A stretch of DNA of 64,000 nucleotides. Source: Caballeronia sordidicola. Its GTDB lineage: Bacteria; Pseudomonadota; Gammaproteobacteria; Burkholderiales; Burkholderiaceae. Each line of letters opens with the position of its first letter. Positions within the stretch are counted from its first letter, which is position 1. The notes below the pieces were generated by a model. The model worked only from the letters and a program-made list of their open reading frames with translations. It was not told the origin of the DNA and ran no database searches. The stretch lies in the NCBI RefSeq assembly GCF_002220365.1, contig NZ_MTHB01000094.1, forward strand, positions 57,824 through 121,823, read 5' to 3'. The position numbers and the translations under genes are program-made. Shown here piece by piece: positions 45,427 through 54,314 of this stretch.

Positions 45427-45956
45427 ACGTCACCTCGTTGTTTCGGTAGTCACTATCGGCATGGTCGCCGATCCGGGACGGCGCGGCAACAGCAGTGCGC
45501 CCACCCCGCACGCACCGACCAGCCAGATCGTGGTGGTGAACCGCGAAGCGCTTGCGCCGCTTTATGCGTGAGCGGATGTTTGTGGCGCGCCGTGGCTTGC
45601 TGCGCGCAAAGCTCTGGATAACTCCTGCATAACTCAGTGAAGGCCTGTGGGCGAAACCTTGATAACTCGGGTGCTGTGCATAAAGCGCCCGAAGTTATCC
45701 TACGGCCAAGTGCCAGTTCCACATTTGGTACGCGAGTTACCTTTTCGCTAGAGCGTTGATCCGAAGGAAGATTGATCGCTTATCCACAGAAACGGTCGAT
45801 GCTTGTTAACTATTACTATGTATACATATCAATCCATTGAAAACCATAAGACATGGATACGGATGGTGGGTTGATGCTGCCTTTTTTATGAGCGTTGGGT
45901 CCGAATGCGATGCAAACCAGACAGCTGTCGCAAAGCGCCCCTCGGGTTGGAATGCG
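45427..45956. other. Intergenic region with DnaA-box cluster and AT-rich stretch
   Basis: About 530 bases without a supported gene. It holds the DnaA-box-like cluster (separate entry) and an AT-rich segment at about 45800-45860. A 36-codon frame ending at 45571 ('PTSQIVVVNREALAPLYA') may be a gene tail left over, but I cannot identify it. Confidence 0.45.
45613..45788. other. Cluster of DnaA-box-like nonamers
   Basis: Two perfect matches to the DnaA box TTATNCACA occur 105 bases apart: TTATGCACA on the minus strand (45675-45683) and TTATCCACA on the plus strand (45780-45788). Near them are TTATCCAGA (minus, 45613-45621, one mismatch) and TTATGCAGG (minus, 45624-45632, two mismatches). The first two listed minus-strand near-matches are 11 bases apart. 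An AT-rich stretch follows at about 45800-45860. No replication gene is adjacent. Confidence 0.5.
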
Positions 45957-46511
45957 TTATTCCGGGAACGGTAGTGTCGTCTGCCCTTCGGCGCGCATGT
46001 CGAACGTGTTCAGGGTCATTGCGACCAACGCGTAGTAACCGAGCAATCCGACCAGATTGATGACGACCACATGCTCGAAGCGTGCTACGGCTGCGGCGAA
46101 CGTCTTATCCGATACACGCCTGGTCTCGTATAGCTCCGTGGCGAATTCATAGATGAGCGCGTCGTCGGCATCATCGAATTCCGGCCGGTCGCCTCGATGA
46201 ACGCCATCCGCAACCGCCTTCGGAACACCTGCATCCAACGCGATGGGATAGTGGATGAACCACTCTCCTTGCGACTGCCAACGCGCGGCGGTGACGAGAA
46301 TTGCCAGCTCCGACAAGCGCAGGGACAAACCCGTCTTGTATCGACAAAACGCGCCAAGCTTTTGAGCGTGGTCAGCCAATTCCGGGCTGTGAATCCATCC
46401 CAGGAACGGACCGTTCAAATTGCCGCGCGGACCGCTCAGAATGTTTTGAAGAACGGACTTTTGTTCGTCCGTGGCGTTGCTGATATCGAAATTAGGAAGG
46501 CGATTGGTCAT
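45957..46511 (-). CDS. Carboxymuconolactone decarboxylase-like protein
   Basis: A 184-residue helical protein of the CMD/AhpD-like superfamily ('LSLRLSELAILVTAARWQSQ' followed by 'GEWFIHYPIALDAG'). The CxxC pair of AhpD peroxidase-type members is absent, so it is nearer to the decarboxylase/unknown branch. The start at 46511 is used. It sits directly downstream of the class III aminotransferase pseudogene, 25 bases after its stop codon. Confidence 0.8.
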   Translation of the reverse strand: MTNRLPNFDISNATDEQKSVLQNILSGPRGNLNGPFLGWIHSPELADHAQKLGAFCRYKTGLSLRLSELAILVTAARWQSQGEWFIHYPIALDAGVPKAVADGVHRGDRPEFDDADDALIYEFATELYETRRVSDKTFAAAVARFEHVVVINLVGLLGYYALVAMTLNTFDMRAEGQTTLPFPE

Positions 46512-46536
46512 GGGTTGTCCAGAGTTTGATTGGTAC

Positions 46537-47019
46537 TTAGCGAGTGCCCGGTGCACCGATAGCGATCAATGCCCCTTCTATGGCGTCGGTCAGACGTGCG
46601 CCGATTTCATCGATTTGTGAGGCCGTCGTGATGGACGGCGGCGCCAGAAGCACGTGGTCGCCTACCGCGTCGTCCACTGTACCGCCCATCGGATAGACCA
46701 TCAGGCCGCGCTTCATCGCTTCGTTTTTTATCACTGAATGTAACTTCTTGCTTGCATCGAAAGGCTTCTTCTATTCACGGTCCTGCACCAGTTCGACACC
46801 GATAAACAAGCCCCGGCCACGGATATCGCCGATGAACGGATGCTCCGCATAGTGCGCGCGGAGCAAGCCACGGAGCTGCTCGCCTCTTGCGTGCACATTG
46901 TCCAGCAACTTCTCGTCCGCGATGACACGCTGGACTTCCAGTGCTGCCGCACAAGCGGTCGCGTGGCCGATGTACGTGTGCCCATGCTGGAAGAAACCGG
47001 AGCCGTTGACGATGGTGTT
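46537..47019 (-). pseudogene. Class III aminotransferase, 5'-truncated and interrupted
   Basis: The open frame reads as the C-terminal 160 residues of an omega-amino-acid aminotransferase: 'GSGFFQHGHTYIGHATACAA', 'IGDIRGRGLFIGVELVQDRE', then a TAG stop at 46771-46773, then 'KPFDASKKLHSVI', 'MKRGLMVYPMGGTVDDAVGD' and 'HVLLAPPSI' in the same frame. The N-terminal two thirds, including the PLP Lys, are missing, and a stop lies at 47020-47022. Thus both a deletion and a nonsense mutation are visible. Confidence 0.85.
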
Positions 47020-47476
47020 TCAGGCGCGGTTCGATTGCGAAGGCAGCGGGAGGAGGCTCGGTGACCAGCGTGATATTAATCTTTCGATTTGCCAGCGGCC
47101 GTGGCGGATATTTATGCGGCAAATTCAGACAACAAAAACTATTGCATACAAATAGATAGCCGATTCATGGCGAGTCGTATGGCGAATCCGGCGAGGCAAG
47201 GTCCATCCGCCTTCGCGCGGCGGGAATCGTGTCGGATATGACGTTAGAGAAATCCAGCGACGGGCAATTCTCAAGGCAGACCCGCGCATTTGCGAAACCT
47301 CTATGGCACTAGCTCTTTTTCGTTGGGTGTATTCCTTCGTGACCGGCTATGTCTTTTTGAATTCGCCCGACGCGTGGAGCTCCGCGGCAATTTTTGACAA
47401 AAATTCTCTGACTTGGCGGTTACTCTAGGGAGGTACTGAATCGAATGATAGTGTTCATCACATAGGAGACTTAAAC
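47020..47476. other. Intergenic region at the edge of the islet
   Basis: About 457 bases without a supported gene. From about 47300 the base composition drops in GC compared with the flanks, marking the left edge of the type VI cargo islet. AGGAGA stands at 47464-47469, just before the small open frame that follows. Confidence 0.4.
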
Positions 47477-47596
47477 ATGTCAGAACGACAGAGCGATGAA
47501 CAAACGTACCTTTTTGTAACCCTCAGTTCGCGCACTGGACATGCGGCCAATACGCCTCCCCAGAGCGCCGCACACGGCGGTAGTAACAATGCGTAA
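47477..47596 (+). CDS. Small open frame overlapping the PAAR gene
   Basis: A 39-residue open frame with a strong ribosome binding site (AGGAGA, seven bases upstream). Its stop TAA at 47594-47596 overlaps the ATG of the PAAR gene at 47589, an arrangement that would couple translation of the weakly initiated PAAR gene. No homology recognised ('MSERQSDEQTYLFVTLSS' start). It could also be the real start region of a longer spike gene before mutation. Confidence 0.45.
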   Translation: MSERQSDEQTYLFVTLSSRTGHAANTPPQSAAHGGSNNA

Positions 47597-48130
47597 GGCG
47601 GCAGTACGGCACGGCGACCCTACGACAACCGGCGGCTTTGTCACTGCGTACTCGTCTTCGATTCACGATGGCGGGAAAAAATCGCACTCAGCGGCGATGA
47701 GGCAACTTGCGGCAATTGCAAGGGCCTATTCAAGATGTTCGGCACCGGCAAGGGAATTTCCCAGAAGTCGCGTTCCATAGTCGTTGACGGCGACTTGGTG
47801 CTGTGTCCGTGCGGAAAGAACAGGGTAATCGTGGGCAGTAACCCCCGGGTATTTGTCAATACACACGAGGGTTCGGTGATTACGAGCAGCGCGAGCACTG
47901 CAGTCACGGCGGGATCTTCTTCTCTTCCGACTGACATGTTTGACGAACAAGTCCGCGCGGCCGCAAGCATCGCGCTCGACGGCTATCCGTTCCTTATCGA
48001 AATGGTAGACGGGCGGACGTTCGCCGGGCGAGTCGATGCAAGCGGCAAGTTACCCCGCGTTACTGACGATGCCGACGAATACATCGTGTACTGGGGCGAT
48101 CAAGCTCTCGCAAGACAGGACGAAGCCTGA
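47589..48130 (+). pseudogene. PAAR-domain type VI spike protein, split by a frameshift
   Basis: Frame one gives 'MRKAAVRHGDPTTTGGFVTA' and 'YSSSIHDGGK'. Frame two continues with 'IALSGDEATCGNCKGLFKMF', 'VVDGDLVLCPCGKNRVIVGS' and a C-terminal extension (about 110-180, 'FDEQVRAAASIALDGYPFLI') like the transthyretin-type extensions that carry effectors. The switch lies in the A6 tract at 47676-47681; seven A would restore one frame. PAAR proteins cap the VgrG spike of the type VI secretion system, and the adjacent genes are its likely cargo. It may be a true mutation, a sequencing error, or ribosomal slippage on the A tract. Confidence 0.82.
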
Positions 48131-48133
48131 ACC

Positions 48134-48757
48134 ATGCCAAACGGAAAAACAGTGGTCAGCACAAACTCGACGCCCAATTCTGTCAAGGACGTGCATCTGA
48201 ACGTAATAACCTTCCGAGAACTCTGGGATAACTACGCGACAGGTAATCCGTACGATGATCCAAACGGGCAGTACGGAAATCAATGTGCGATTCGCATGAG
48301 TGTGACTTTTCATCGAGTCGCCATCGAGATGAAGTCGTTCTCGCAGAAGGTGATTAGGCCGGTTCCGGGCAAGGCGAGCATCGGCCGAATTTTGCTCGAC
48401 GGCAAGCCCACTGCAACGCGAGCCGACGAGTTGGCAGAGTGGCTACAATTGCGGCCAATCGCAGGGGTCGCGTTAGCAGAAAACATCACGGGACCAGACT
48501 GGCAATCCAAGATCAAGGGCCGAACCGGCATCGTTGCTTTTTCGCGATACTGGACCCGCGATGGAGAAAAATCGGACGATGCGAGCGGGGGGCATATTGA
48601 TCTCTGGAATGGAACACGCCTGACAATCAGCGGTCCGGTGGACTCGCTTGCAACGATCGGTCGAAGACTGGGAATGACTTCGTTTTTCGGTGGACGCCGA
48701 TTTGGGTTCTCTGATTTGGGACAGTCCAAACAGATCTTATTTTGGGAAGTGAAGTGA
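48134..48757 (+). CDS. tae4: Type VI amidase effector, Tae4 family
   Basis: A 207-residue protein with the Tae4 signature: 'ITFRELWDNYATG', then catalytic Cys51 in 'QYGNQCAIRMSVTFHR', 'RADELAEWLQLRPIAG', 'KGRTGIVAFSRYW' and catalytic His154 with Asp156 in 'GGHIDLWNG'. Tae4 enzymes cleave the peptide stem of peptidoglycan (between D-Glu and mDAP) in the periplasm of rival cells. It follows the PAAR gene by three bases and overlaps the next gene by four. There is no signal peptide, as expected for a type VI effector. Confidence 0.92.
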   Translation: MPNGKTVVSTNSTPNSVKDVHLNVITFRELWDNYATGNPYDDPNGQYGNQCAIRMSVTFHRVAIEMKSFSQKVIRPVPGKASIGRILLDGKPTATRADELAEWLQLRPIAGVALAENITGPDWQSKIKGRTGIVAFSRYWTRDGEKSDDASGGHIDLWNGTRLTISGPVDSLATIGRRLGMTSFFGGRRFGFSDLGQSKQILFWEVK

Positions 48758-49368
48758 AAAGGCTCCTAGCAATCCTGTCCTTTGCCTTCGCAGGGCTGGT
48801 GGCAGGTTGGCTCACTGCAAATTTGCTCCTCGCGTTTGTCCCGAAGTGCGGATACGACTGTGAAACCCGGGCGTTCGGAGTAATTTTTCTTTCCACGGCA
48901 GGCGGCCTCTTTGGATTTGTCTTGATTGGCCATCTTGCAACACGAAAGCGCCACCTTACGGTCTGGTTAGTGGCAGCGGTTAGCACTGCATTGAGCGCGC
49001 TTATGTTGCTTCCGGCAGGGGGTCTCTACGTTTGGAAACTGCATGGACGCTATGTGGAAGCGGAAGCAGCACGACCGGTTAAACCAAGTCTGGATTTCCT
49101 GCACATGACCATTACGACCCGTGCGGTACAAGCATATACCGGCAGTGACTTTGGTCCAGTGAAGCCGATGCGAACAATTCCCCAATGGCAGCGCTGCCTA
49201 GTTGGCACGGCACAATGTGAAAAGCGGCCAAGGCAGGCGCAGATGCTCTGCAAGGATGGAGTTGTGTACGTGGATGAAGCGGATTGGCGCGCATTCAGTC
49301 TCATTCCCAGCGAAAATCTGCCGGATGCTATAGCGCTTCATTCAATGGATCTCTGTGCTGGCCAGTAG
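48754..49368 (+). CDS. Probable immunity protein to the Tae4 effector (membrane-anchored)
   Basis: A 204-residue protein starting at GTG 48754, which overlaps the effector's TGA (GTGA), with GGGAAG upstream. Three membrane helices (about 4-28, 38-62, 68-95) are separated by an external 'CGYDC' loop and a cytoplasmic 'RKRH' loop, so the C-terminal domain (100-204, four Cys) should face the periplasm, where the amidase would act. Known Tai4 immunity proteins are small soluble periplasmic proteins, so this is not an ordinary Tai4. Immunity is inferred from overlap, order and topology, not from homology. Confidence 0.6.
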   Translation: MKRLLAILSFAFAGLVAGWLTANLLLAFVPKCGYDCETRAFGVIFLSTAGGLFGFVLIGHLATRKRHLTVWLVAAVSTALSALMLLPAGGLYVWKLHGRYVEAEAARPVKPSLDFLHMTITTRAVQAYTGSDFGPVKPMRTIPQWQRCLVGTAQCEKRPRQAQMLCKDGVVYVDEADWRAFSLIPSENLPDAIALHSMDLCAGQ

Positions 49369-49432
49369 TTGATTCAACCGACGTCAGTTGATTCAGCGTA
49401 CCCAAGCTACCTTAAGGCATGCCTTTGTATAG

Positions 49433-49609
49433 AAGTCACGCGTCATCGTCGCGAGGGGCATAAATCATGGAGACGGTATCGATGGTTTCCTACATGCCAA
49501 TGCAGACGAGTTCTTGAAGAACGCCAGTTTGTATTGGTCGAGCGGCGGAAGCCGATGCGAGAAGGAAGTACACGAACGCTTTCCGCCCCTTTTGTGTCTA
49601 TTTCGGTAA
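49433..49609 (+). pseudogene. Unassigned coding remnant
   Basis: An open stretch of 58 codons after a TAG, with protein-like composition ('INHGDGIDGFLHANADEFLK', 'NASLYWSSGGSRCEKEVHER') but no start codon of its own. It ends nine bases before the next gene. It looks like the C-terminal end of a lost gene, perhaps another cargo or immunity gene; no family recognised. Confidence 0.35.
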
Positions 49610-49618
49610 GGCGTCGAA

Positions 49619-50098
49619 ATGAATATCATCACCTTAATAATGCGCGCCATTGGTTTTTTAGCACTCGGTTACGCATGCGAGTCTATTGCTGGAGCAACGA
49701 ATATGACCGAGCGTGTTCCAACTGGTGCTCAAGATCCGCAGCGGCCCCACCCCGGCACGATCACAGCCAAATACGATTGGGACGGTTCCACGGAATTTTG
49801 GAAAGCATCCGACCTACCCGATAGCTTCACTTTTCGTTGCTTCAACGAGAATGGGAAACGCACTTCTCGTGCGAACGCAGCATGGTGCATTCCGGTTGTG
49901 GAGGTCGAAACAGTTTCTTCTGATGAGCAGGGTAATCCGGTCGCACCAAACGAAGCTGATTCCGTCTCGAACTCGATATACGGTCCTGGCCACACGTTCC
50001 TTGAGCACACCTCTTCGCCGCCGCACCTGAAGCAGCAAAGAGAACTGGACACGCAACAACGAAGCGCCCCGTTGGAGGATGCGACGTCGAGCAACTGA
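49619..50098 (+). CDS. Exported hypothetical protein in the type VI islet
   Basis: A 159-residue protein with an N-terminal hydrophobic segment (about 4-24, possible signal peptide or anchor) and a periplasmic domain with two Cys ('TFRCFNENGKR', 'AAWCIPVVEVETVSS'). The part 'SNSIYGPGHTFLEHTSSPP' recalls small exported proteins found near type VI cargo in Burkholderiales. No family assigned. Its place behind the effector/immunity pair suggests a second immunity or accessory factor. Confidence 0.6.
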   Translation: MNIITLIMRAIGFLALGYACESIAGATNMTERVPTGAQDPQRPHPGTITAKYDWDGSTEFWKASDLPDSFTFRCFNENGKRTSRANAAWCIPVVEVETVSSDEQGNPVAPNEADSVSNSIYGPGHTFLEHTSSPPHLKQQRELDTQQRSAPLEDATSSN

Positions 50099-50237
50099 CA
50101 TCCGAGCAATTGTCGATGACTCTTCCTCGGCCTAAGCGGCCGTTCGTCGCCTACTGGAATCGGAGGCGTATGGACGTCCGCTTTCATTTACCGAAACTGG
50201 CGGGAAGCGGCGCAGGAAGATCATCTGTCGGCTCCGG

Positions 50238-50429
50238 TTGGCCACGTTCCGCCGCTCGGTCGACGAAGGCGGTGGCACCGACACCGTTAGGCAGCGGACA
50301 CAGAAGTTATTCTATGTCTGCTGCACGCGTACAAGAGAATGCTTGGCGGTCTACTTCCGCAATCCCACGCCCGCCTCGCTAGTGCAAGCTGTGGCGTGGT
50401 TTGGGAATCCGAACGTTATCAAAGTCTGA
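50238..50429 (+). pseudogene. C-terminal fragment of a UvrD/Rep-like helicase
   Basis: A 63-codon frame reading 'QRTQKLFYVCCTRTRECLAV' and then 'NPTPASLVQAVAWFGNPNVI' matches the end of UvrD-type DNA helicases, in which motif VI has the form 'LFYVCCTRAR'. All upstream motifs are missing and no ribosome binding site is seen. It is debris at the right side of the islet. Confidence 0.6.
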
Positions 50430-50923
50430 TGGGATATGCGGTGCGCTATTGAAGCAGAGCCCTTCGGCGGAAAGCGGTAGAGCTCATACATTCGGAGTTA
50501 CCTTCGCCCTCGTCATGCACTAGGGGAACTCTCCGTCTTTGAACTCAAAATGACTAGCGGCTTTGTTGGTGGGATGCCACATTTGGCTTTTGGGCCGACG
50601 GGCGCCCCTTGGGGGCGCCCCGTAAGCGGCCACGGGAGCAAGCGCTTACGACTTATCGAACTTCCGCAAAGGCCCAGTTCCGGCCACTCGGATTAGTTCA
50701 TATCTAAACCGTCTCGTCCCTTTTTTGGCAGGAGCCAAAACCTGACTACGCTAACGTTCAAGAAATTGTGACTCTCGATGACTCTCAAAGAGCCGTGCCA
50801 ACCAGTCTGCATGGATGTTTAAAACAAAAAATCGCTGCGCCATCAGCGCCTTAATGTCCGTAGCTCGTCAGTCACGCTAAAGCCGACGAAGCGACGCGCT
50901 TTAATCTCTCCAAGCAAAGCCCC
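50430..50923. other. Intergenic region with a GC-rich hairpin
   Basis: About 490 bases without a supported gene. A strong near-perfect hairpin at 50598-50622 (GGGCGCCCC against its complement with one bulge) could end transcription or mark an old mobile-element boundary. The right-hand part lies beyond the stop codon of glmS. Confidence 0.45.
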
Positions 50924-52741
50924 TCACTCCACCGTCACGCTCTTCGCCAAATTCCTTGGCTTATCCACATCCGTCCCCCTCGCACAAGCCGTGTGATAAG
51001 CCAGCAACTGCAGCGGCACAACATGAAGAATGGGCGACAGCAGCCCATAATGCTCAGGCATCCTTATAACGTGAATCCCGTCCTCGCTAACAATCCGGGT
51101 ATCGGAATCCGCGAAAACATACAACTCGCCCCCTCGCGCCCTGACCTCTTGCATATTCGACTTCAGCTTCTCCAGCAACGCATCATTAGGCGCCACCGTC
51201 ACCACCGGCATAGCCTCAGTCACCAGCGCCAGCGGCCCGTGCTTCAACTCCCCGGCCGGATAAGCTTCCGCATGAATATAAGAAATCTCTTTAAGCTTCA
51301 AAGCGCCTTCAAGTGCGATCGGATAATGCAGTCCACGTCCGAGGAACAGCGCATTCTCCTTGCGTGAAAACTCTTCCGACCACGCGATAATCTGCGGCTC
51401 CAGCGCCAGCACGCTATTCAGCGCCGCCGGCAAATGCCGCAACTGCGTCAAATAATCCGTTTCCTGCTTCTCACTCACATGTCCGCGCAGCGCCCCGAGC
51501 GTCACGGCCAACACAAACATCCCAACCAACTGCGTCGTAAACGCCTTAGTCGAAGCCACGCCAATCTCAGTCCCCGCATGCGTCAGAAACGCGAGCTTCG
51601 TCAACCGGACCATCGCGCTAGAAGCGACATTGCAAACCGCCAGCGTGTGTTTATGCCCAAGCCCCTGCGCATGCTTCAACGCGGCCAGCGTATCGGCAGT
51701 CTCACCTGACTGCGAAATCACGACAACCAAAGCCCGTGGATTCGGCACCGATTCGCGATACCGGTACTCACTCGCAATCTCCACTTGCGTCGGAATCTTC
51801 GCGACCGATTCAAGCCAGTACTTCGCCGTCATCCCCGCATACGAACTCGTTCCGCACGCCAGAATAAGCACACTATCGATATCGGCGAAAACTTCAGCCG
51901 CATCCGCCCCGAACAACTCGGCTGCGAATCGATCGGTTTGAGGAATGGTGTCGGTGATCGCGCGCGGCTGCTCGAAGATTTCCTTCTGCATGAAATGCCG
52001 ATACGGCCCAAGCTCAACCGCGCCGCCATACGCCGCGACCACGCGCACTTCGCGCTCAGCGGGCATTCCGTCGCGATCGACAATCTTCACGCCGTCCAGC
52101 GTGATCTCGACCACATCACCTTCATCGAGGAACGCGAAACGATCGGTGCTGCCGGCAAGCGCGAGCGCATCGGAGGCGAGGAAATTCTCGCCATCGCCCA
52201 CTCCCACCACCAGCGGAGATCCCTGCCGCGCGCCCACAACCGTATGCGGCTGATTCTTGTGGATCACAGCAATGGCGTACGCGCCATGCAACTCCTTCAC
52301 GGCGTCTCGCACGGTCTGGAACAGATCGCCGCGATACATGCTGTGGATCAAATGCGCGATGACTTCGGTATCGGTCTGCGAGACAAACTCGTAACCCTTC
52401 CCGCGCAGCATGGTCCGCAAGGTCTCATAGTTCTCGATGATCCCGTTATGCACAAGCGCCAGTTCGTTGCGCGAAAAGATGGGATGCGCGTTGTCGGTGA
52501 CGGGCGCGCCGTGGGTCGCCCAGCGCGTATGCGCAATGCCCGTTGCGCCTTCCAGATGCGTATCGCGGACCTGATCGGCGAGATCGGCCACGCGCGCGAC
52601 GCTGCGCGCGCGCTTCGGTTCGCCATCGGCAATCACGGCCACGCCGCAGGAATCGTAGCCGCGATATTCAAGCCGCCGAAGTCCTTCGACCAGCACCGAT
52701 ACGATGTTACGTTGCGCAACCGCGCCGACAATTCCGCACAT
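50924..52741 (-). CDS. glmS: Glucosamine-6-phosphate synthase
   Basis: A 605-residue enzyme making glucosamine-6-phosphate from fructose-6-phosphate and Gln, the first step to UDP-GlcNAc. The chain starts MCGIVGAV, so Cys2 becomes the N-terminal glutaminase nucleophile. The start at 52741 follows AAAGGA; the frame is open to 52819 but would hide that Cys. The glutaminase domain spans 1-240, the two SIS isomerase domains 280-600 ('[17 protein letters not shown]', 'SQSGETADT'), with the conserved end '[11 protein letters not shown]'. It lies 100 bases downstream of glmU. Confidence 0.97.
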   Translation of the reverse strand: MCGIVGAVAQRNIVSVLVEGLRRLEYRGYDSCGVAVIADGEPKRARSVARVADLADQVRDTHLEGATGIAHTRWATHGAPVTDNAHPIFSRNELALVHNGIIENYETLRTMLRGKGYEFVSQTDTEVIAHLIHSMYRGDLFQTVRDAVKELHGAYAIAVIHKNQPHTVVGARQGSPLVVGVGDGENFLASDALALAGSTDRFAFLDEGDVVEITLDGVKIVDRDGMPAEREVRVVAAYGGAVELGPYRHFMQKEIFEQPRAITDTIPQTDRFAAELFGADAAEVFADIDSVLILACGTSSYAGMTAKYWLESVAKIPTQVEIASEYRYRESVPNPRALVVVISQSGETADTLAALKHAQGLGHKHTLAVCNVASSAMVRLTKLAFLTHAGTEIGVASTKAFTTQLVGMFVLAVTLGALRGHVSEKQETDYLTQLRHLPAALNSVLALEPQIIAWSEEFSRKENALFLGRGLHYPIALEGALKLKEISYIHAEAYPAGELKHGPLALVTEAMPVVTVAPNDALLEKLKSNMQEVRARGGELYVFADSDTRIVSEDGIHVIRMPEHYGLLSPILHVVPLQLLAYHTACARGTDVDKPRNLAKSVTVE

Positions 52742-52841
52742 GGCGTCGTCCTTTACAGATTGTTTTTTGAATCGCTTGAAAACGCCCGGCGCTCGCCACC
52801 AAGGCGCGCGCTCAAGCAAATTGCAGAGCCGTCTTTATTGT

Positions 52842-54203
52842 TCAAGCTTTCTTTTTTGTCGGCCGTACGTAACCGCTCTTACTGATCTGAGTTTTTTCGT
52901 TCAGCACGAGCTGGTCTTCCGCGACGTCCTTCCAAACGGTCGTCCCGGCCGCGATAGACGCACCGCGCCCCACGCGCACCGGCGCAACCAGTTGGGTATC
53001 GGAGCCGACGAACACGTCGTCCTCGATCACGGTGCGGAATTTGTTCGCGCCGTCGTAATTACACGTGATCGTGCCCGCGCCGATATTCACTCGCGCCCCA
53101 ATATCCGCGTCGCCGATATAGCTCAAATGGTTCGCCTTCGACCCCCGCCCGAACACCGCGTTTTTCACTTCGACGAAGTTGCCCACGTGCGCTTCGTCGC
53201 CGAGCACCGCGCCCGGCCGCAAGCGCGCATACGGTCCGAGCACGACGTTCGCGCCGGTCGTACCGCCTTCAATGTGCGTGAACGCATCAATGCGCGTACC
53301 CGTGCCAATAGACGCATTGCGAATCACGCAATTCGGGCCGATCGTCACGTTATCCGCCAGCGTCACATCGCCTTCAAAGACGCAATTCACATCGATAGAC
53401 ACATCGCGTCCGCAGGTCAGCGTACCGCGCACATCAATGCGCGCGGGGTCCAGCAGCGTGACGCCCGCAGCCAGTAGCGCCTCGGCAACATTGCCTTGAT
53501 GGATCCGTTCGAGTTCGGCGAGTTGCTGCTTGCTGTTCACGCCCAGTGTTTCCCACTCTTCGTCTGGTTGCGACGTGACCACTTCAATGCCGGCTTCGAG
53601 CGCACGCTCGACGACATCGGTGAGATAAAACTCGCCCTGCACGTTGTCGTTTTTAAGCGATGCCAGCCATTCTCCGAGCTGCGCTGTCGGTGTAATGACA
53701 ATGCCGGTATTGATCTCGGCAATCGTCAACTGCCCGGCATTGGCGTCTTTCTGCTCGACAATGCACTGCACGGCACCCGTCGGATCGCGCACGATGCGGC
53801 CGTACCCGGTCGGATTGTCCAGCGTGACCGTGAGGACGCCGTAGCGGCCGCCGGAGGCTGCGTCGACCAGGCGTTGCAACGTGCTGACACGGGTGAGCGG
53901 CACATCGCCGTAAAGAATGAGCGTAGGCACGGAAAGGTCGAGCAGCGGCAGCGCTTGCTGAACCGCGTGGCCGGTGCCCAGTTGCTGATCCTGCACGGCG
54001 AACTGGACATCAGGTGCGCCGACTGCCTTCTGAACCTGTTGCGCCCCATGTCCGATCACGACAACAAGCCGTGTGGGCTTGAGCGCACGCGCAACGTCGA
54101 GCACATGGGAGAGGAGCGGCCGGCCAGCCAGGGGATGAAGGACTTTCGGCAAGGCGGAACGCATGCGCTTGCCCGTGCCTGCCGCCAAAATAACAATGTT
54201 CAT
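52842..54203 (-). CDS. glmU: Bifunctional GlcNAc-1-P uridyltransferase / GlcN-1-P acetyltransferase
   Basis: A 453-residue cytoplasmic enzyme that makes UDP-GlcNAc for peptidoglycan and lipopolysaccharide. The N-terminal pyrophosphorylase domain has LAAGTGKRM (6-14) and '[13 protein letters not shown]'; the C-terminal left-handed beta-helix (250-453) has hexapeptide repeats and acetyltransferase residues near '[11 protein letters not shown]' and '[12 protein letters not shown]'. The start at 54203 gives MNIVILAAG, the usual beginning; the frame continues upstream without signal. The order glmU-glmS matches E. coli. Confidence 0.97.
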   Translation of the reverse strand: MNIVILAAGTGKRMRSALPKVLHPLAGRPLLSHVLDVARALKPTRLVVVIGHGAQQVQKAVGAPDVQFAVQDQQLGTGHAVQQALPLLDLSVPTLILYGDVPLTRVSTLQRLVDAASGGRYGVLTVTLDNPTGYGRIVRDPTGAVQCIVEQKDANAGQLTIAEINTGIVITPTAQLGEWLASLKNDNVQGEFYLTDVVERALEAGIEVVTSQPDEEWETLGVNSKQQLAELERIHQGNVAEALLAAGVTLLDPARIDVRGTLTCGRDVSIDVNCVFEGDVTLADNVTIGPNCVIRNASIGTGTRIDAFTHIEGGTTGANVVLGPYARLRPGAVLGDEAHVGNFVEVKNAVFGRGSKANHLSYIGDADIGARVNIGAGTITCNYDGANKFRTVIEDDVFVGSDTQLVAPVRVGRGASIAAGTTVWKDVAEDQLVLNEKTQISKSGYVRPTKKKA

Positions 54204-54314
54204 GGCGTCAGCTTCGTTGAAGTGTTTGGAGCCGCCAATATAGCATGCGCGGGTGGACGGCAAAACGCGGCGCGGCCTTGCTGAGCAACGATTCTGCGGG
54301 CTTCTCGCCCGGCG

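Noticed and set aside
45464..45571. 36-codon tail 'PTSQIVVVNREALAPLYA'
   Set aside because: It looks protein-like, but no family could be named and the rest of the gene is absent; noted only in the intergenic entry.
50950..50975. Perfect DnaA box TTATCCACA near 50960
   Set aside because: A single site inside the glmS coding sequence; expected by chance and not part of a cluster.
51785..52885. 366-codon plus-strand frame
   Set aside because: It is antisense to glmS and has no domain.
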